Shown: positions 43,825 through 52,696, counted from the stretch's first letter. The stretch: DNA of 64,000 bases from Streptomyces sindenensis (GCF_014649035.1 NZ_BMSG01000011.1:62001-126000), one strand, 5' to 3'. The notes: a model not told the origin generated them from the letters alone. Numbers and translations: made by a program.

Positions 43825-46072
43825 CGGTGCCGCCCTCGCCGTCCACCGTGAGGAGCACCCGGGCCGTGGCGATGGAGCCGGAGCACAGGTCCGCCGGGGT
43901 CGTCGGCGCGTACAGGGCGTCGCGCCCGGCGGCCCGCAGCGCCTCCAGCACCGCGTCGAACGAGGTCTCCGCCGCGTCCGCCACGACGGACTCGCCGCTC
44001 ACCGCGATCGCCCCGGGGGCCAGGTCGGCCATCAGCGGGTCGCCGGGGTCGACCGCCGCGTCCGGGTCCTCGGCGGCGAGCTGCACCTGCCCGAGCAGAT
44101 CCCGCAGCGCGGCGGCGGCGGCCGCACGCCGGGACAGCCCGGACCCGACCGCCCAACGCGCCCCTGCGGCGGGCCCGTCGGCCTCCCGGGCCAGCACCGC
44201 ATGGGCCGTGCTGCGGTCCGCCTCGCCCAGGTCGAGGAGGTCCACGGCGATGTCCAGGTTGGCGGCGGACTTCAGCAGGAACACCAGCTCCGGGTCGTCG
44301 CCGCCGACCGCCAGCGGGCGCACCCGGGTGGTGCCCCGGACCGCGCGGAGCAGGGCGTCGTGGGTGAGCGCGGACAGCAGCCCCCGGCCCGCCGCCTCCG
44401 CAGCGCTGCCGCCCGCCCCGGATCCGGCGGTGGTCGCCAGGTGCACCCGGTCACGGTTGTACGGTCCGAACGGGCGCAGGGCGGCGGCCGGTACGCGTAC
44501 CGGGTCCTTGCCGATCAGCGAGGTCGCCACCGCCCAGGCGGCGGGCGTGGCCCCGGTGCCGCCGCCGGTCGTCAGGGCGGCGGGCCCCAGCGTCCGCAGC
44601 TCCCGCGCACCGCTGTCCACCGTGGCTCCGGCCTCGGCTCCCTCGACACCCGCCGGCGGAACCATGTGCTCCACGTAGGTCTCGGCCGCCGCGTGCAGCG
44701 CCCGGGTCCGTGCCCCGGCGAGGTGGTGCACGTCGAACGCGGCGATCCGGCGGCGCACCCCGGCCGTGAGCGCCACCTCGACCCGGCTGAGCTTCAGCGG
44801 GGTCTGGGTCAGCTCCTCGTCGTCGTACCGGCGGAACGTCCCGGTGTACGGGCGGACCAGCGCGTTGCTGACCCTGTTCAGCTCCTCGACCAGCTCCTCC
44901 GCGTCCCGGGCGGTCTCCACGGTCGCGGTGGCGGGGAGGGCCAACGCACCTGGAAGCGGGGCGGGTTCGTCGGCGAAGAGCCCGGAGCAGCGGGCGCAGC
45001 GGGGGTGGGGCTGGAGCGGTTCGGCCATCACGTCCAGCGATTCCAGGTCCTGGACGAGGACCTGGCCGGCCGTCTCGGCGGGCAGCGCTCCGGTGGTGAG
45101 GCGGAAGACCTCGTAGCCGACGAGGTTGCCGGCCATCGCGGCGACCGGCCCGGACAGGGCGGCCCCGTCGTGCGGTACGGCCCCCGCCGCCTCGCTCCAC
45201 AGAGCGGCCGCCGTGCCGGGGTCGGTGTTGCCGCCCAGGCGCAGCAGGGCGCAGGACCAGCAGCCGGTGGAGCCGGCGGTGGTGAGCGGGCCGACGACCA
45301 GCCGGCGGCCGAACAGCCAGGCGGGGATGAGCGTCACGCCCTCGGGCACCCCGGCGGCCAGCAGCCGGTGCGTGCGCGCCCCGGCTCCGGCTCCGCTGAC
45401 GACGACGATGTCGTAGCCCTCCAGGTCGGCCCAGCCCGCGTCCGTCCCGGCGGTGACCGTGTCGACGCGCGCCCCGTTGGCGGCGGCCTCGGCGGTCACG
45501 TCGTCACCGGCCGCGACGGTGCCGATGCTCGCGCAGCCGTTGCGCACGAGGCTCAGCGCGCACCAGCGGGCCGTCTCGTCGTCGCCGAGGACGGCGACGC
45601 GGGTGGCGCGGTAGCGGGCGAAGCGGGCGGGGGCGTCGTCGGTGTAGTGGTCGACGTAGGCGATCTGCGCGGCGAACCGTTCGGCGGTCTCCCCGTCGAC
45701 CGTGTTCCCGGCGGTGTCGGCCTCGGGGATGTCCCGGGCGAAGCCGCGCGCGTACAGCGTCTTGACCAGTTCGGCGGCCATCGCCCGCTGCGCGGGCCCG
45801 AATCCGGCGCAGAGTTCGGCCATGCGGTGCTGTCCGGTGAGGTGCGGGACGACGAGGGAGGCGAACCGGTAGGCGGTGCGGCCGGTGAGGTGGAAGCCGC
45901 CGTCGGCGTTGTGGAACAGCACCCCGCCGGGGGTCTCGGTGAACAGCACGTCACGGCGGATACGCGGCCGGGTGCCGGCGATCGCGTCGAAGGCCGGTGT
46001 CGCGGCGGGCGCGGTCGTCGACGCGGGCGTGGCGGGTGCGGCGGTGGTGACGGGGGCGGCGCTCTCGGCCAT
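43814..46072 (-). CDS. E1/ThiF-like leader-peptide-binding protein
   Basis: A 752-residue TOMM partner of the ocin-ThiF-like type. Residues 30-115 form a winged-helix RiPP recognition element (FHLTGRTAYRFASLVVPHL) that should grip the ETFEISDY leader block. An E1-like Rossmann section follows (RVAVLGDDETARWCALSLVR), with zinc Cys pairs GCWSCALLRL and RCARCSGLF. The C-terminal half resembles an inactive YcaO-like portion (AGARTRALHAAAETYVEHM). It delivers the precursor to the cyclodehydratases. The Ala/Pro-rich N-terminus gives a start at ATG 46,072, 5 bp after the SARP stop. Confidence 0.85.
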   Translation of the reverse strand: MAESAAPVTTAAPATPASTTAPAATPAFDAIAGTRPRIRRDVLFTETPGGVLFHNADGGFHLTGRTAYRFASLVVPHLTGQHRMAELCAGFGPAQRAMAAELVKTLYARGFARDIPEADTAGNTVDGETAERFAAQIAYVDHYTDDAPARFARYRATRVAVLGDDETARWCALSLVRNGCASIGTVAAGDDVTAEAAANGARVDTVTAGTDAGWADLEGYDIVVVSGAGAGARTHRLLAAGVPEGVTLIPAWLFGRRLVVGPLTTAGSTGCWSCALLRLGGNTDPGTAAALWSEAAGAVPHDGAALSGPVAAMAGNLVGYEVFRLTTGALPAETAGQVLVQDLESLDVMAEPLQPHPRCARCSGLFADEPAPLPGALALPATATVETARDAEELVEELNRVSNALVRPYTGTFRRYDDEELTQTPLKLSRVEVALTAGVRRRIAAFDVHHLAGARTRALHAAAETYVEHMVPPAGVEGAEAGATVDSGARELRTLGPAALTTGGGTGATPAAWAVATSLIGKDPVRVPAAALRPFGPYNRDRVHLATTAGSGAGGSAAEAAGRGLLSALTHDALLRAVRGTTRVRPLAVGGDDPELVFLLKSAANLDIAVDLLDLGEADRSTAHAVLAREADGPAAGARWAVGSGLSRRAAAAAALRDLLGQVQLAAEDPDAAVDPGDPLMADLAPGAIAVSGESVVADAAETSFDAVLEALRAAGRDALYAPTTPADLCSGSIATARVLLTVDGEGGTDGR

Positions 46073-46077
46073 GGGGA

Positions 46078-48468
46078 TCACACCTTCTCTGTGCGGCGGT
46101 CGCGGATCCGGGCGGTTCTTCGTACGTGGGCGCGGAGCAGATCGTGGATGCGGTACGGGCCCGGCGGGCCGTCCTCCAGCAGTCCGGCGTCGGCGAGTTG
46201 TTCCCGTACGGCTTCGGGAACGGGTCCTTCGTCCTCGGGGCCCCGGTCGTCGAGCAGCGCCGGGGGGCCCTGCGCGAGGCGGGTGAACGCCTCGGACAGC
46301 CGGGGGTCGAGCCGGCCCAGCGCCCGGTCGAAGAGGCCGGTGACCGAGTGGTCCGGGGAGTCGGTCAGGGTGAGCCGGGCGAGCGGGTCGTCGCCCAGCC
46401 AGTCGGCGGCGTCGGCGAGCCGCAGCCCCGGCCGGGTGAGCAGCCGGGCGGTGAGGATGCGCAGGGCGGCCGGGAAGTGCCCGCACACGGCGGCGAGCCG
46501 GTGGGCGGCACGGGGTTCGGCCTCCACCCGCTCGGCACCCAGGGCGGTCAGCAGCAGGGCGTACGACTCGGCCTCGGTGAAGGTCGTCAGGCGCTGCACC
46601 CAGCCGCCGTGGGTCGCGATCAGTCCGCCGAGGCCCATCCGGCTGGTGACCACGACGGCGAGGCCCGCTCCGGCTTCCCCTCCCGGCGAGAGCAGGGGCC
46701 GCACCTGGTCGGCGTCGACCACGTCGTCGAGGATCAGCAGCGCACGCCCTTCGCCCGCCGCCCCGAGCGCGACGGCCACACCGGCGGCCACCTCATCGGC
46801 CGACCGGGGCTCGCCGTCCGCGCGCGTCATCCGGACGAGCAACTGCCCACCGGGAAAGGCGTCCCGGACCAGCCGGGCGGCGTGCTGAGCAAGCGCCGAC
46901 TTGCCGATCCCGGGAGCCCCGGAGACGAGAACGGCAAGGGGCCGGTGGTCCTCGGGCCCGGAGGGCGGGGCCGCGGTGAGCCGGGCGGTCAGAGCGGCGG
47001 CCTCGGCAGCGCGCCCGGTGAAGTGCGGGACGGCGGGGACGGGCTCGATGCAGGAGTCGGCGACCGTGGCGGGTGCCGGGACCGGTGTGGCGCCTCGGGC
47101 CGGGGCTGGTGTGCCGCTGGGGGTCGTGGTCGGTGTGGTGCCCGGGCTGGGGAGGGGCGCGGTGCCCGCAGCCGGGACGGACGCGGCGCCTTGGACCACG
47201 GCGGGCGCCGCGCCCTCGCCCGGGACAGACGCGTCGCCCTGGCCGGGGACGCTCACGGTGCCCGGGGTCGGGGCCGAGGCCGGGGCCGGTGTGCCGCCCT
47301 GGCCGGGGACGGTCGTGATGCCCTGGGCCGTGACCGGCGTGCCGTTCGGGGCCATGGCGAGCGATGCGCCCTGGGCGGAGATGGGCTCGGTGCCCTGGGC
47401 GGAGGCGGGCTCGGCGCCCTGGGCCGCGACGTACGCGGCACCCTCGGCCGGGACGGGCACGGCACCCGGGTCAGGCACGGGCACGGCCCCCGGGACAGGG
47501 ATAAACGCGGCGCCCTGGCCCGGGGCAGGCACGGCATCCGGTGCCGGGGCGGGCAGGGCGCCCCCGGCCACGCCCGGCCGGCCGGGCGGGAGGGCGACGG
47601 CCTCGCCCCGGACGACGCGCGGGGCCGACGGGGTGGCCGGGCCCAGGTCCTCGCCGCGCAGGATCGACAGTTCGAGCCGGCGCAGGGAGGGCGAGGGGTC
47701 CACGCCCAGCTCCTCCAGCAGGAACCCCTTCACCCTGCGGTACTCGGCCAGGGCCTGCGACTGGCGTCCACTGCGGTACAGGGCCTCGATGAGCTGTTCG
47801 TGGAACCGTTCATGCCCCGGGTGGGCGCGCGTAGCTGTCCACAGGTCGACCAGCGCCTCGCCGCAGCGCCCGAGGCCCAGCAGCAGGTCGCAGACCCGCT
47901 CGACCGCGCGCAGCCGTTCCTCCGCGAGCCGGGGCACCTCGTCGCGGTGCAGGACGACGGACCGCACGTTGGCGAGCAGCGAACCCTGCCAGAGCGACAG
48001 GGCGTCCCGCAGCGCGCAGAGCTCCGCCTCGGGGTCCCGGTCCAGGCCGGCGGCCCGGCGCACCCGTTCGCGGAAGCCGAGGAGGTCCAGGGTGGACGAC
48101 GCGGCGGTGATCCGGTAGCCGCCGGGCACCGCGTCGATGGAGGTGGTGACGCCGTGCTTGGAGAACAGCCGGCGGAGCCGCAGCACGCACGTCTGGAGGG
48201 CCGCCCTGGCGGTCGCGGGCTGCTCCTCGCCCCATACCGCGCGCTGCAAGTACTCGGCGGAGACCGGGGAGTTGGCGTGCAGGAGCAGCGCGGCCAGCAG
48301 GTTCGCCGGCTTGGAGGGCTGAAGGACGACGGTGTCGGGACCGTCGGCGAGGGCGAGCGATCCCAGGAGCCGGAACCGCATCCCGGGAGGCTCCCCCGGG
48401 AGGTCTTCTGCCGCACCCGGCTCGTCGGCCGGACGTGCCGGTCCCGCGGCGGCTGCTGGGCTCGACAT
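46078..48468 (-). CDS. SARP-type pathway regulator with NB-ARC ATPase domain
   Basis: A 796-residue regulator. The OmpR-like DNA-binding domain (MRFRLLGSLAL, LQPSKPANLLAALLLHANSP, ALQTCVLRLRRLF, VPGGYRI) is followed by a bacterial transcriptional activation (BTAD) domain (WQGSLLANV, HEQLIEALYRSGRQSQALAE, LEELGVDPSPSL). A 150-residue octapeptide-repeat linker (residues 319-466) follows. The NB-ARC ATPase has Walker A VSGAPGIGKSALAQHA and Walker B ALLILDDV. The ATG at 48,468 overlaps the upstream small gene's end; an ATG at 48,381 preceded by GGGGGAG is an alternative. It should activate the cluster through the heptads at 30,855-30,930. Confidence 0.9.
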   Translation of the reverse strand: MSSPAAAAGPARPADEPGAAEDLPGEPPGMRFRLLGSLALADGPDTVVLQPSKPANLLAALLLHANSPVSAEYLQRAVWGEEQPATARAALQTCVLRLRRLFSKHGVTTSIDAVPGGYRITAASSTLDLLGFRERVRRAAGLDRDPEAELCALRDALSLWQGSLLANVRSVVLHRDEVPRLAEERLRAVERVCDLLLGLGRCGEALVDLWTATRAHPGHERFHEQLIEALYRSGRQSQALAEYRRVKGFLLEELGVDPSPSLRRLELSILRGEDLGPATPSAPRVVRGEAVALPPGRPGVAGGALPAPAPDAVPAPGQGAAFIPVPGAVPVPDPGAVPVPAEGAAYVAAQGAEPASAQGTEPISAQGASLAMAPNGTPVTAQGITTVPGQGGTPAPASAPTPGTVSVPGQGDASVPGEGAAPAVVQGAASVPAAGTAPLPSPGTTPTTTPSGTPAPARGATPVPAPATVADSCIEPVPAVPHFTGRAAEAAALTARLTAAPPSGPEDHRPLAVLVSGAPGIGKSALAQHAARLVRDAFPGGQLLVRMTRADGEPRSADEVAAGVAVALGAAGEGRALLILDDVVDADQVRPLLSPGGEAGAGLAVVVTSRMGLGGLIATHGGWVQRLTTFTEAESYALLLTALGAERVEAEPRAAHRLAAVCGHFPAALRILTARLLTRPGLRLADAADWLGDDPLARLTLTDSPDHSVTGLFDRALGRLDPRLSEAFTRLAQGPPALLDDRGPEDEGPVPEAVREQLADAGLLEDGPPGPYRIHDLLRAHVRRTARIRDRRTEKV
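47071..47514 (-). repeat. Octapeptide (24-bp) repeat linker in the SARP gene
   Basis: About 18 degenerate in-frame units of eight residues beginning with Gly, for example GAVPVPDP, GAVPVPAE, GAAYVAAQ, GAEPASAQ, GTEPISAQ, NGTPVTAQ, GITTVPGQ, GDASVPGE, GAAPAVVQ and GTAPLPSP. Phasing slips only around residues 391-410 and 443-458. It joins the BTAD and NB-ARC domains. Confidence 0.85.
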
Positions 48469-48471
48469 GCC

Positions 48472-48720
48472 CTAGTCCCAGCCGTTGACCAGCTTGCACA
48501 TCTGAACGGGTGGCGATTGTGGGGGAAGTTGGCCGATTACTCCGGCCAACTCCGTACAGATGACCCGGGCGACGTGGTCGGCGACGGGCGGAGGACCGGC
48601 CGGAACGGTGGCCGACGCGGGGCCGGTGGAGAAGGTGAGGGCGGCGAGGGCGATACCGGTGACGAGGGCGGCGGCTCTGGCCGGGCGGCGCTGCTTCTGC
48701 GCAAGCGGAGACCTGGACAC
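48472..48720 (-). CDS. 82-residue secreted protein at the head of the RiPP operon
   Basis: A short protein starting at GTG 48,720 (AAGGGGA 6 nt upstream). A signal peptide (RRPARAAALVTGIALAALTF then GPASATV) is followed by a 45-residue mature part with two Cys (ARVICTELAGVIGQ and VQMCKLVNGWD). It resembles the small exported two-Cys proteins of Streptomyces but I cannot name a family. Its stop abuts the SARP start, so it is likely co-transcribed as the first gene of the 17-kb operon. Roles in signalling, immunity or none remain open. Confidence 0.6.
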   Translation of the reverse strand: MSRSPLAQKQRRPARAAALVTGIALAALTFSTGPASATVPAGPPPVADHVARVICTELAGVIGQLPPQSPPVQMCKLVNGWD

Positions 48721-48813
48721 GTGTTCCCCTTCGACAGTGGCGTCGGAGCCGGGGGGTCGTCCCGGCACGAGAGACGATGCCAGCGCGGAACGCGCCACAA
48801 GAGAGGCGGCGAT

Positions 48814-48859
48814 GTCAGCTTGCTGCACCGGGGCCCGCAACCCTGTGCAGCAAGTTGAC
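48814..48859. promoter_or_regulatory. 15-bp inverted repeat upstream of the RiPP operon
   Basis: gtcagcttgctgcac (48,814-48,828) and gtgcagcaagttgac (48,845-48,859) are inverted with one mismatch around a 16-nt loop. It lies about 95-140 bp upstream of the first operon gene. It may be an operator for a dimeric regulator or an RNA hairpin. The overlap with TGTCAGC on the plus strand recalls the precursor heptads. Confidence 0.6.
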
Positions 48860-48900
48860 ACGCCCCACCGTGACGGCAGCCCCGGACGGGGAACGGGCTC

Positions 48901-48934
48901 GGCCCCGGGACGTTTGGAGGAACGTCCCGGGGCC
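48901..48934 (-). terminator. Terminator after the MacB-type ABC genes
   Basis: A perfect 14-bp stem (ggccccgggacgtt / aacgtcccggggcc) with a 6-nt loop lies about 57 bp past the permease stop. It also separates this operon from the RiPP operon promoter. Confidence 0.88.
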
Positions 48935-48990
48935 TGCCGGTCATCCTACGGTGACGCCCTCGGGCTCACCCCCGCCGGGCGGGTGCGTGC

Positions 48991-51576
48991 TCACCCGTCC
49001 GTCGCGATGGCGTTCAGGACGTTCATCCGGCCCGCCCGGAAGGCCGGGACGAGGGCGGCGAACAGTCCGACCAGGGCGGAGCAGGCGAAGACCGTGAGGA
49101 TCGTCGGCCACGGAATGTCCAGGACCTCAAGGCCCTCCAGCGCCAGCAGCTTCTGGGCCGCGGTGCCCCAGCCCATCCCGAGTCCGAGTCCGAGCAGCGC
49201 CCCGAAGAGGGCGATGACCACGGACTCCAGCCGGATCATGCGGCGCAGCTGGCGGCGGGAGAGCCCGATGGCGCGCATCAGGCCGATCTCACGGGTCCGT
49301 TCGACGACGGAGAGGGCGAGGGTGTTCACCACACCGAGCACCGCGACGATGATCGCCAGGGCGAGCAGGCCGTACACGATGTTCAGCAGCTGGCCGATCT
49401 GGTCCTTCAGCTGCTCCTTGAAGTCGGCCTGGTTCTGGACCTTGTAGACCGGGTACTCGGCGATGGCGCTCTTGAGAGCCGCGTACGCCTCCTTCTCCTT
49501 GCCCTCCTCGGCCTTGGCGAACATGACCACGTTCTGCGGCATCCGGTCGGCCGGGACGTAGGACGCCGCCGTCGTGAGGTTGGTGTACATCGCACCGCGG
49601 TCGATGTTGGTGTCGTCGGAGGTGATGGCCGCGACCTTGAGCTTGGCGGTCTCACCCGCCTTGAAGGCGACGGTCATCGTGTCGCCGACCTTGATCCCGT
49701 GCCGCTCGGCGTACCCGTCGCCGACGGACATGGCGTTCTTCCCGTACGCCTTCGCGAGGTCACCGGAGATGACCGTGCGGCGGACGTCCTGCTGGTACGT
49801 CGGGTCGGCGGCGACGAGCCCCTCGTCCTCCGTCTTGCCGTTCGGGGCGGTGATCTTCGCCTTGACGAAGGTGTAGTCGGTCATGTGCTCCAGGCCGGGG
49901 ACGGCGCGCACGGCGTCGGCGGCCTGGGGCACGATCGGGCGGCCGGTGCTGCCGTCCTGGACGATGAAGTCCGCGCCGACCGACTTGTCGAGCTCCTCGG
50001 TGGCCGAGGCCACCATCGAGGACCCGACGACGGAGAGGCAGGCCACCAGGGCGAGCCCGATCATCAGGGCCGCGCCGGTCGCTCCCGTACGCCGGGGGTT
50101 GCGCAGGGCGTTGCGCTCGGCCAGCCGGCCGACCGGGCCGAAGAGCCGCAGGACGACGACGCTCAGTCCGCGCACCACGACGCCGGCCAGGAGCGGGCCG
50201 ATCACGATGAAGCCGATGAGGGTCAGCAGCACGCCGAGGGCGAGGAACATCGAGCCCTCGGTGGCCTTGTCCGCCTGGGTGGTCGCCCACAGGGCCGCGC
50301 CGCCCGCCGCCGTCAGGAAGAGACCGATACCGGCCCTGACCCAGCCGGAGCGGCCGTCGGCGGGGGTCCCGGCGTCGCGCAGGGCGGCCATCGGGGAGAC
50401 CTTGCCGGCCCGGCGGGCCGGGATGTACGCGGCGAGGACGGTGACGACGACACCGAGCACGAGGCCGATCGTCGGGGTCGTCCAGGCGACGGTGAGGTCC
50501 TCGGTGGACAGCGTCATCCCGACGGCGCTCATCATCTTCATCAGCCCGACGGCGAGGCCGACGCCGGCCGCGACGCCGAGCACGGAGCCGACGATGCCGA
50601 GGAGGACGGCCTCCAGGAGCACGGACCGGTTGACCTGCTTGCGGCTGGAGCCGATGGCCCGCATCAGGCCGATCTCGCGGGTGCGCTGGGCGACCAGCAT
50701 CGAGAAGGTGTTGACGATCAGGAAGATGCCGACGAGGAAGGCGATTCCGGCGAAGCCGAGCATCGCGTACTTCATGACGTCCAGGAAGGCGCCCATGTCG
50801 TCCTTGTTGGCGTCGGCGGCCTCCTGCTGGGTCTGGAGCTTGTAGACGGTGTCGCCGTCGAGGGCGGCGGCCACGTTCTTCTTGAGCTGGGTGTCGCTGA
50901 CACCGCTCTCGGCCTTCACCAGGATCTGGGTGAAGACACCCGGGGCGCCCAGCAGTTGCTTCTGCGCGGTGGCGGTGTCGAGATAGACGACGGTCGCGCC
51001 CGGGTTGGTGGCGGTGAAGGACGCGATGCCGCTGATCTTCGCCGTGAGGTCGCCCGTGGCGGCGATGATGCGCAGCTCGTCGCCGATCGTGAGCTTGTGC
51101 TTCTTCGCGGTGTCGGCGTCGACCATCACCTCGGTGGGACCGCGGGGTGCGTGCCCGGAGGTGATCTCCATCGAACGCAGGTCGTTCTTGGTCCAGTTGC
51201 TCGCGATGGTGGGGGCGCCGGTGTCGGAGCCCATGTTCTTGTTGTCGCTGTTGACGACGGTGACCGCCATGGAGAAGGCGGAGCCCTCGGCCCTCTCCAC
51301 CCCGTCGGCCTTCTCGACCTGCTGGACCACGGAGGCGGGCAGCGAGGCGGGCTTGCCGCTGTCGGGCTGCTCGCCGTCGTCCTCCGCGCTCTTCGGGCTG
51401 ACGGTGACATCGGGCGAGGAGATGGTGAAGAGCTTGTCGAACGTGGTGTTCATCGTGTCGGTGAAGACGAGCGTGCCGCAGACGAACGCCACGGACAGCA
51501 GCACCGCCACGGCGGAGAGGGCCATCCGGCCCTTGTGCGCGAAGAAGTTGCGCACCGAGGTCTTCCAGACAGTCAT
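48991..51576 (-). CDS. FtsX/MacB-type ABC permease
   Basis: An 861-residue permease of the lipoprotein/macrolide exporter type. It has an N-terminal helix (RMALSAVAVLLSVAFVCGTL), a large extracytoplasmic MacB-PCD domain, and FtsX helices repeated twice. The FtsX-signature segments near residue 280 and residue 780 are alike (LVAQRTREIGLMRAIGSSRK and LSVVERTREIGLMRAIGLSR). It is coupled to the ATPase gene by a 4-bp overlap. The substrate is unknown. In S. coelicolor, from memory, the pair directly follows mfd, so the RiPP cluster would have split this neighbourhood. Confidence 0.93.
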   Translation of the reverse strand: MTVWKTSVRNFFAHKGRMALSAVAVLLSVAFVCGTLVFTDTMNTTFDKLFTISSPDVTVSPKSAEDDGEQPDSGKPASLPASVVQQVEKADGVERAEGSAFSMAVTVVNSDNKNMGSDTGAPTIASNWTKNDLRSMEITSGHAPRGPTEVMVDADTAKKHKLTIGDELRIIAATGDLTAKISGIASFTATNPGATVVYLDTATAQKQLLGAPGVFTQILVKAESGVSDTQLKKNVAAALDGDTVYKLQTQQEAADANKDDMGAFLDVMKYAMLGFAGIAFLVGIFLIVNTFSMLVAQRTREIGLMRAIGSSRKQVNRSVLLEAVLLGIVGSVLGVAAGVGLAVGLMKMMSAVGMTLSTEDLTVAWTTPTIGLVLGVVVTVLAAYIPARRAGKVSPMAALRDAGTPADGRSGWVRAGIGLFLTAAGGAALWATTQADKATEGSMFLALGVLLTLIGFIVIGPLLAGVVVRGLSVVVLRLFGPVGRLAERNALRNPRRTGATGAALMIGLALVACLSVVGSSMVASATEELDKSVGADFIVQDGSTGRPIVPQAADAVRAVPGLEHMTDYTFVKAKITAPNGKTEDEGLVAADPTYQQDVRRTVISGDLAKAYGKNAMSVGDGYAERHGIKVGDTMTVAFKAGETAKLKVAAITSDDTNIDRGAMYTNLTTAASYVPADRMPQNVVMFAKAEEGKEKEAYAALKSAIAEYPVYKVQNQADFKEQLKDQIGQLLNIVYGLLALAIIVAVLGVVNTLALSVVERTREIGLMRAIGLSRRQLRRMIRLESVVIALFGALLGLGLGMGWGTAAQKLLALEGLEVLDIPWPTILTVFACSALVGLFAALVPAFRAGRMNVLNAIATDG

Positions 51577-52361
51577 GACGTCCGCCCGCGCGCGTCGAAG
51601 TGCTTCATCCGGTCGAGGACCTGCTCGGCGGTCGGGTTCAGCATCTCGTCGACGATGGAGCCGTCGGCGAGATACAGCACCCGGTCCGCGTAGGAGGCGG
51701 CCACGGGGTCGTGGGTGACCATGACGATGGTCTGGCCCAGCTCGTCGACCGACCTGCGGAGGAAGGAGAGGACCTCGGCCCCGGCGCGGGAGTCCAGGTT
51801 TCCGGTGGGCTCGTCACCGAAGATGATGTCCGGCCGGGCGGCGAGCGCCCGGGCGACGGCGACGCGCTGCTGCTGACCGCCGGAGAGCTGGGTGGGGCGG
51901 TGCTTGAGGCGCTCGGCGAGCCCGACCGTCTCCACGACCTGCTGGAGCCAGGCGGCGTCGGGCTTGCGGCCCGCGATGTCCATCGGCAGCGTGATGTTCT
52001 CGATCGCGTTGAGCGTCGGGAGCAGGTTGAACGCCTGGAAGATGAACCCGATCCGGTCGCGCCGGAGTTGGGTGAGCTTCTTGTCCTTGAGCTTGGTGAT
52101 CTCGGTCTCGTCGAGGAAGATCTCGCCCGACGTGACCGTGTCGAGCCCGGCCAGGCAGTGCATCAGGGTCGACTTGCCGGAGCCGGACGGGCCCATGATC
52201 GCCGTGAACTGGCCGCGGGCGATGTCCACATCGACGTGGTCGAGCGCGACGACCCGGGTCTCACCGGTGCCGTACGCCTTCACGACCTGTCGCGCCCGTG
52301 CCGCGACAGCCGTACGCCCTCCAGTGCCCCCGTGCCTGGGAATGGTCACAGCCGTTGTCAC
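51573..52361 (-). CDS. MacB-type ABC transporter ATPase
   Basis: A 262-residue ATPase of the LolD/MacB class. Walker A is IMGPSGSGKSTLMHCL, the signature is QLSGGQQQRVAVARAL, Walker B is IIFGDEPTGNLDS and the switch is VTHDPVAASYADR. The X-loop region IGFIFQAFNLLPTLNAIEN is typical of this class. GTG at 52,361 has GGAGAAAACC upstream. It powers the 861-residue permease; together they probably export or extract a lipid, peptide or drug. Confidence 0.95.
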   Translation of the reverse strand: MTTAVTIPRHGGTGGRTAVAARARQVVKAYGTGETRVVALDHVDVDIARGQFTAIMGPSGSGKSTLMHCLAGLDTVTSGEIFLDETEITKLKDKKLTQLRRDRIGFIFQAFNLLPTLNAIENITLPMDIAGRKPDAAWLQQVVETVGLAERLKHRPTQLSGGQQQRVAVARALAARPDIIFGDEPTGNLDSRAGAEVLSFLRRSVDELGQTIVMVTHDPVAASYADRVLYLADGSIVDEMLNPTAEQVLDRMKHFDARGRTS

Positions 52362-52696
52362 GGTTTTCTCCTATGTCGGTCGATGACTGAACGTCGCTGG
52401 GTACGTTCCGATTCTCAGTTCCGGACCGCCCCCGGCGCGATGGTGCTCAGTGCAGTCTTCGGGTGGGGTTTTCCCCACCCGCCCCCCTGCGGTGAGCCGT
52501 AGCGGCGACGTAAGAAGAGGTTAAGGAAAGAGCCCCCGCCGCCACGTCCTCCGCCGGGAGGAACAGGCCCTGGCCACGATGAGGGGGCGCCCCCTAGGGG
52601 AACTCGTCCCTCTGGCGGAGAAAGGTCAGGGGCTCCCCCTCGGCGCCCCTGGATGAGACAGTGCCCCGGGAGATACGTGCATAGGGAAGGAACCCG
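52362..52696. other. Divergent promoter region with palindrome
   Basis: A 335-bp interval between the MacB ATPase (leftward) and the DHA2 exporter (rightward). It contains the perfect palindrome AGGGGGCGCCCCCT at 52,582-52,595, a likely operator, and a second copy of ggcgcccc at about 52,643. AAGGAAC before the GTG at 52,697 is the ribosome site of the exporter. I see no gene here. Confidence 0.55.

Noticed and set aside
31266..48720. Thiopeptide macrocycle cluster
   Set aside because: There is no second SpaB_C cycloaddition protein and no typical thiopeptide core; a linear azole peptide fits better.
28018..48720. Identity with the goadsporin cluster
   Set aside because: No acetyltransferase or SRP homologue as in goadsporin, two YcaOs, and a different precursor core.
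46126..48858. 910-residue plus-strand frame opposite the SARP gene
   Set aside because: Repeat-derived and low-complexity; shadow of the SARP octapeptide repeats.
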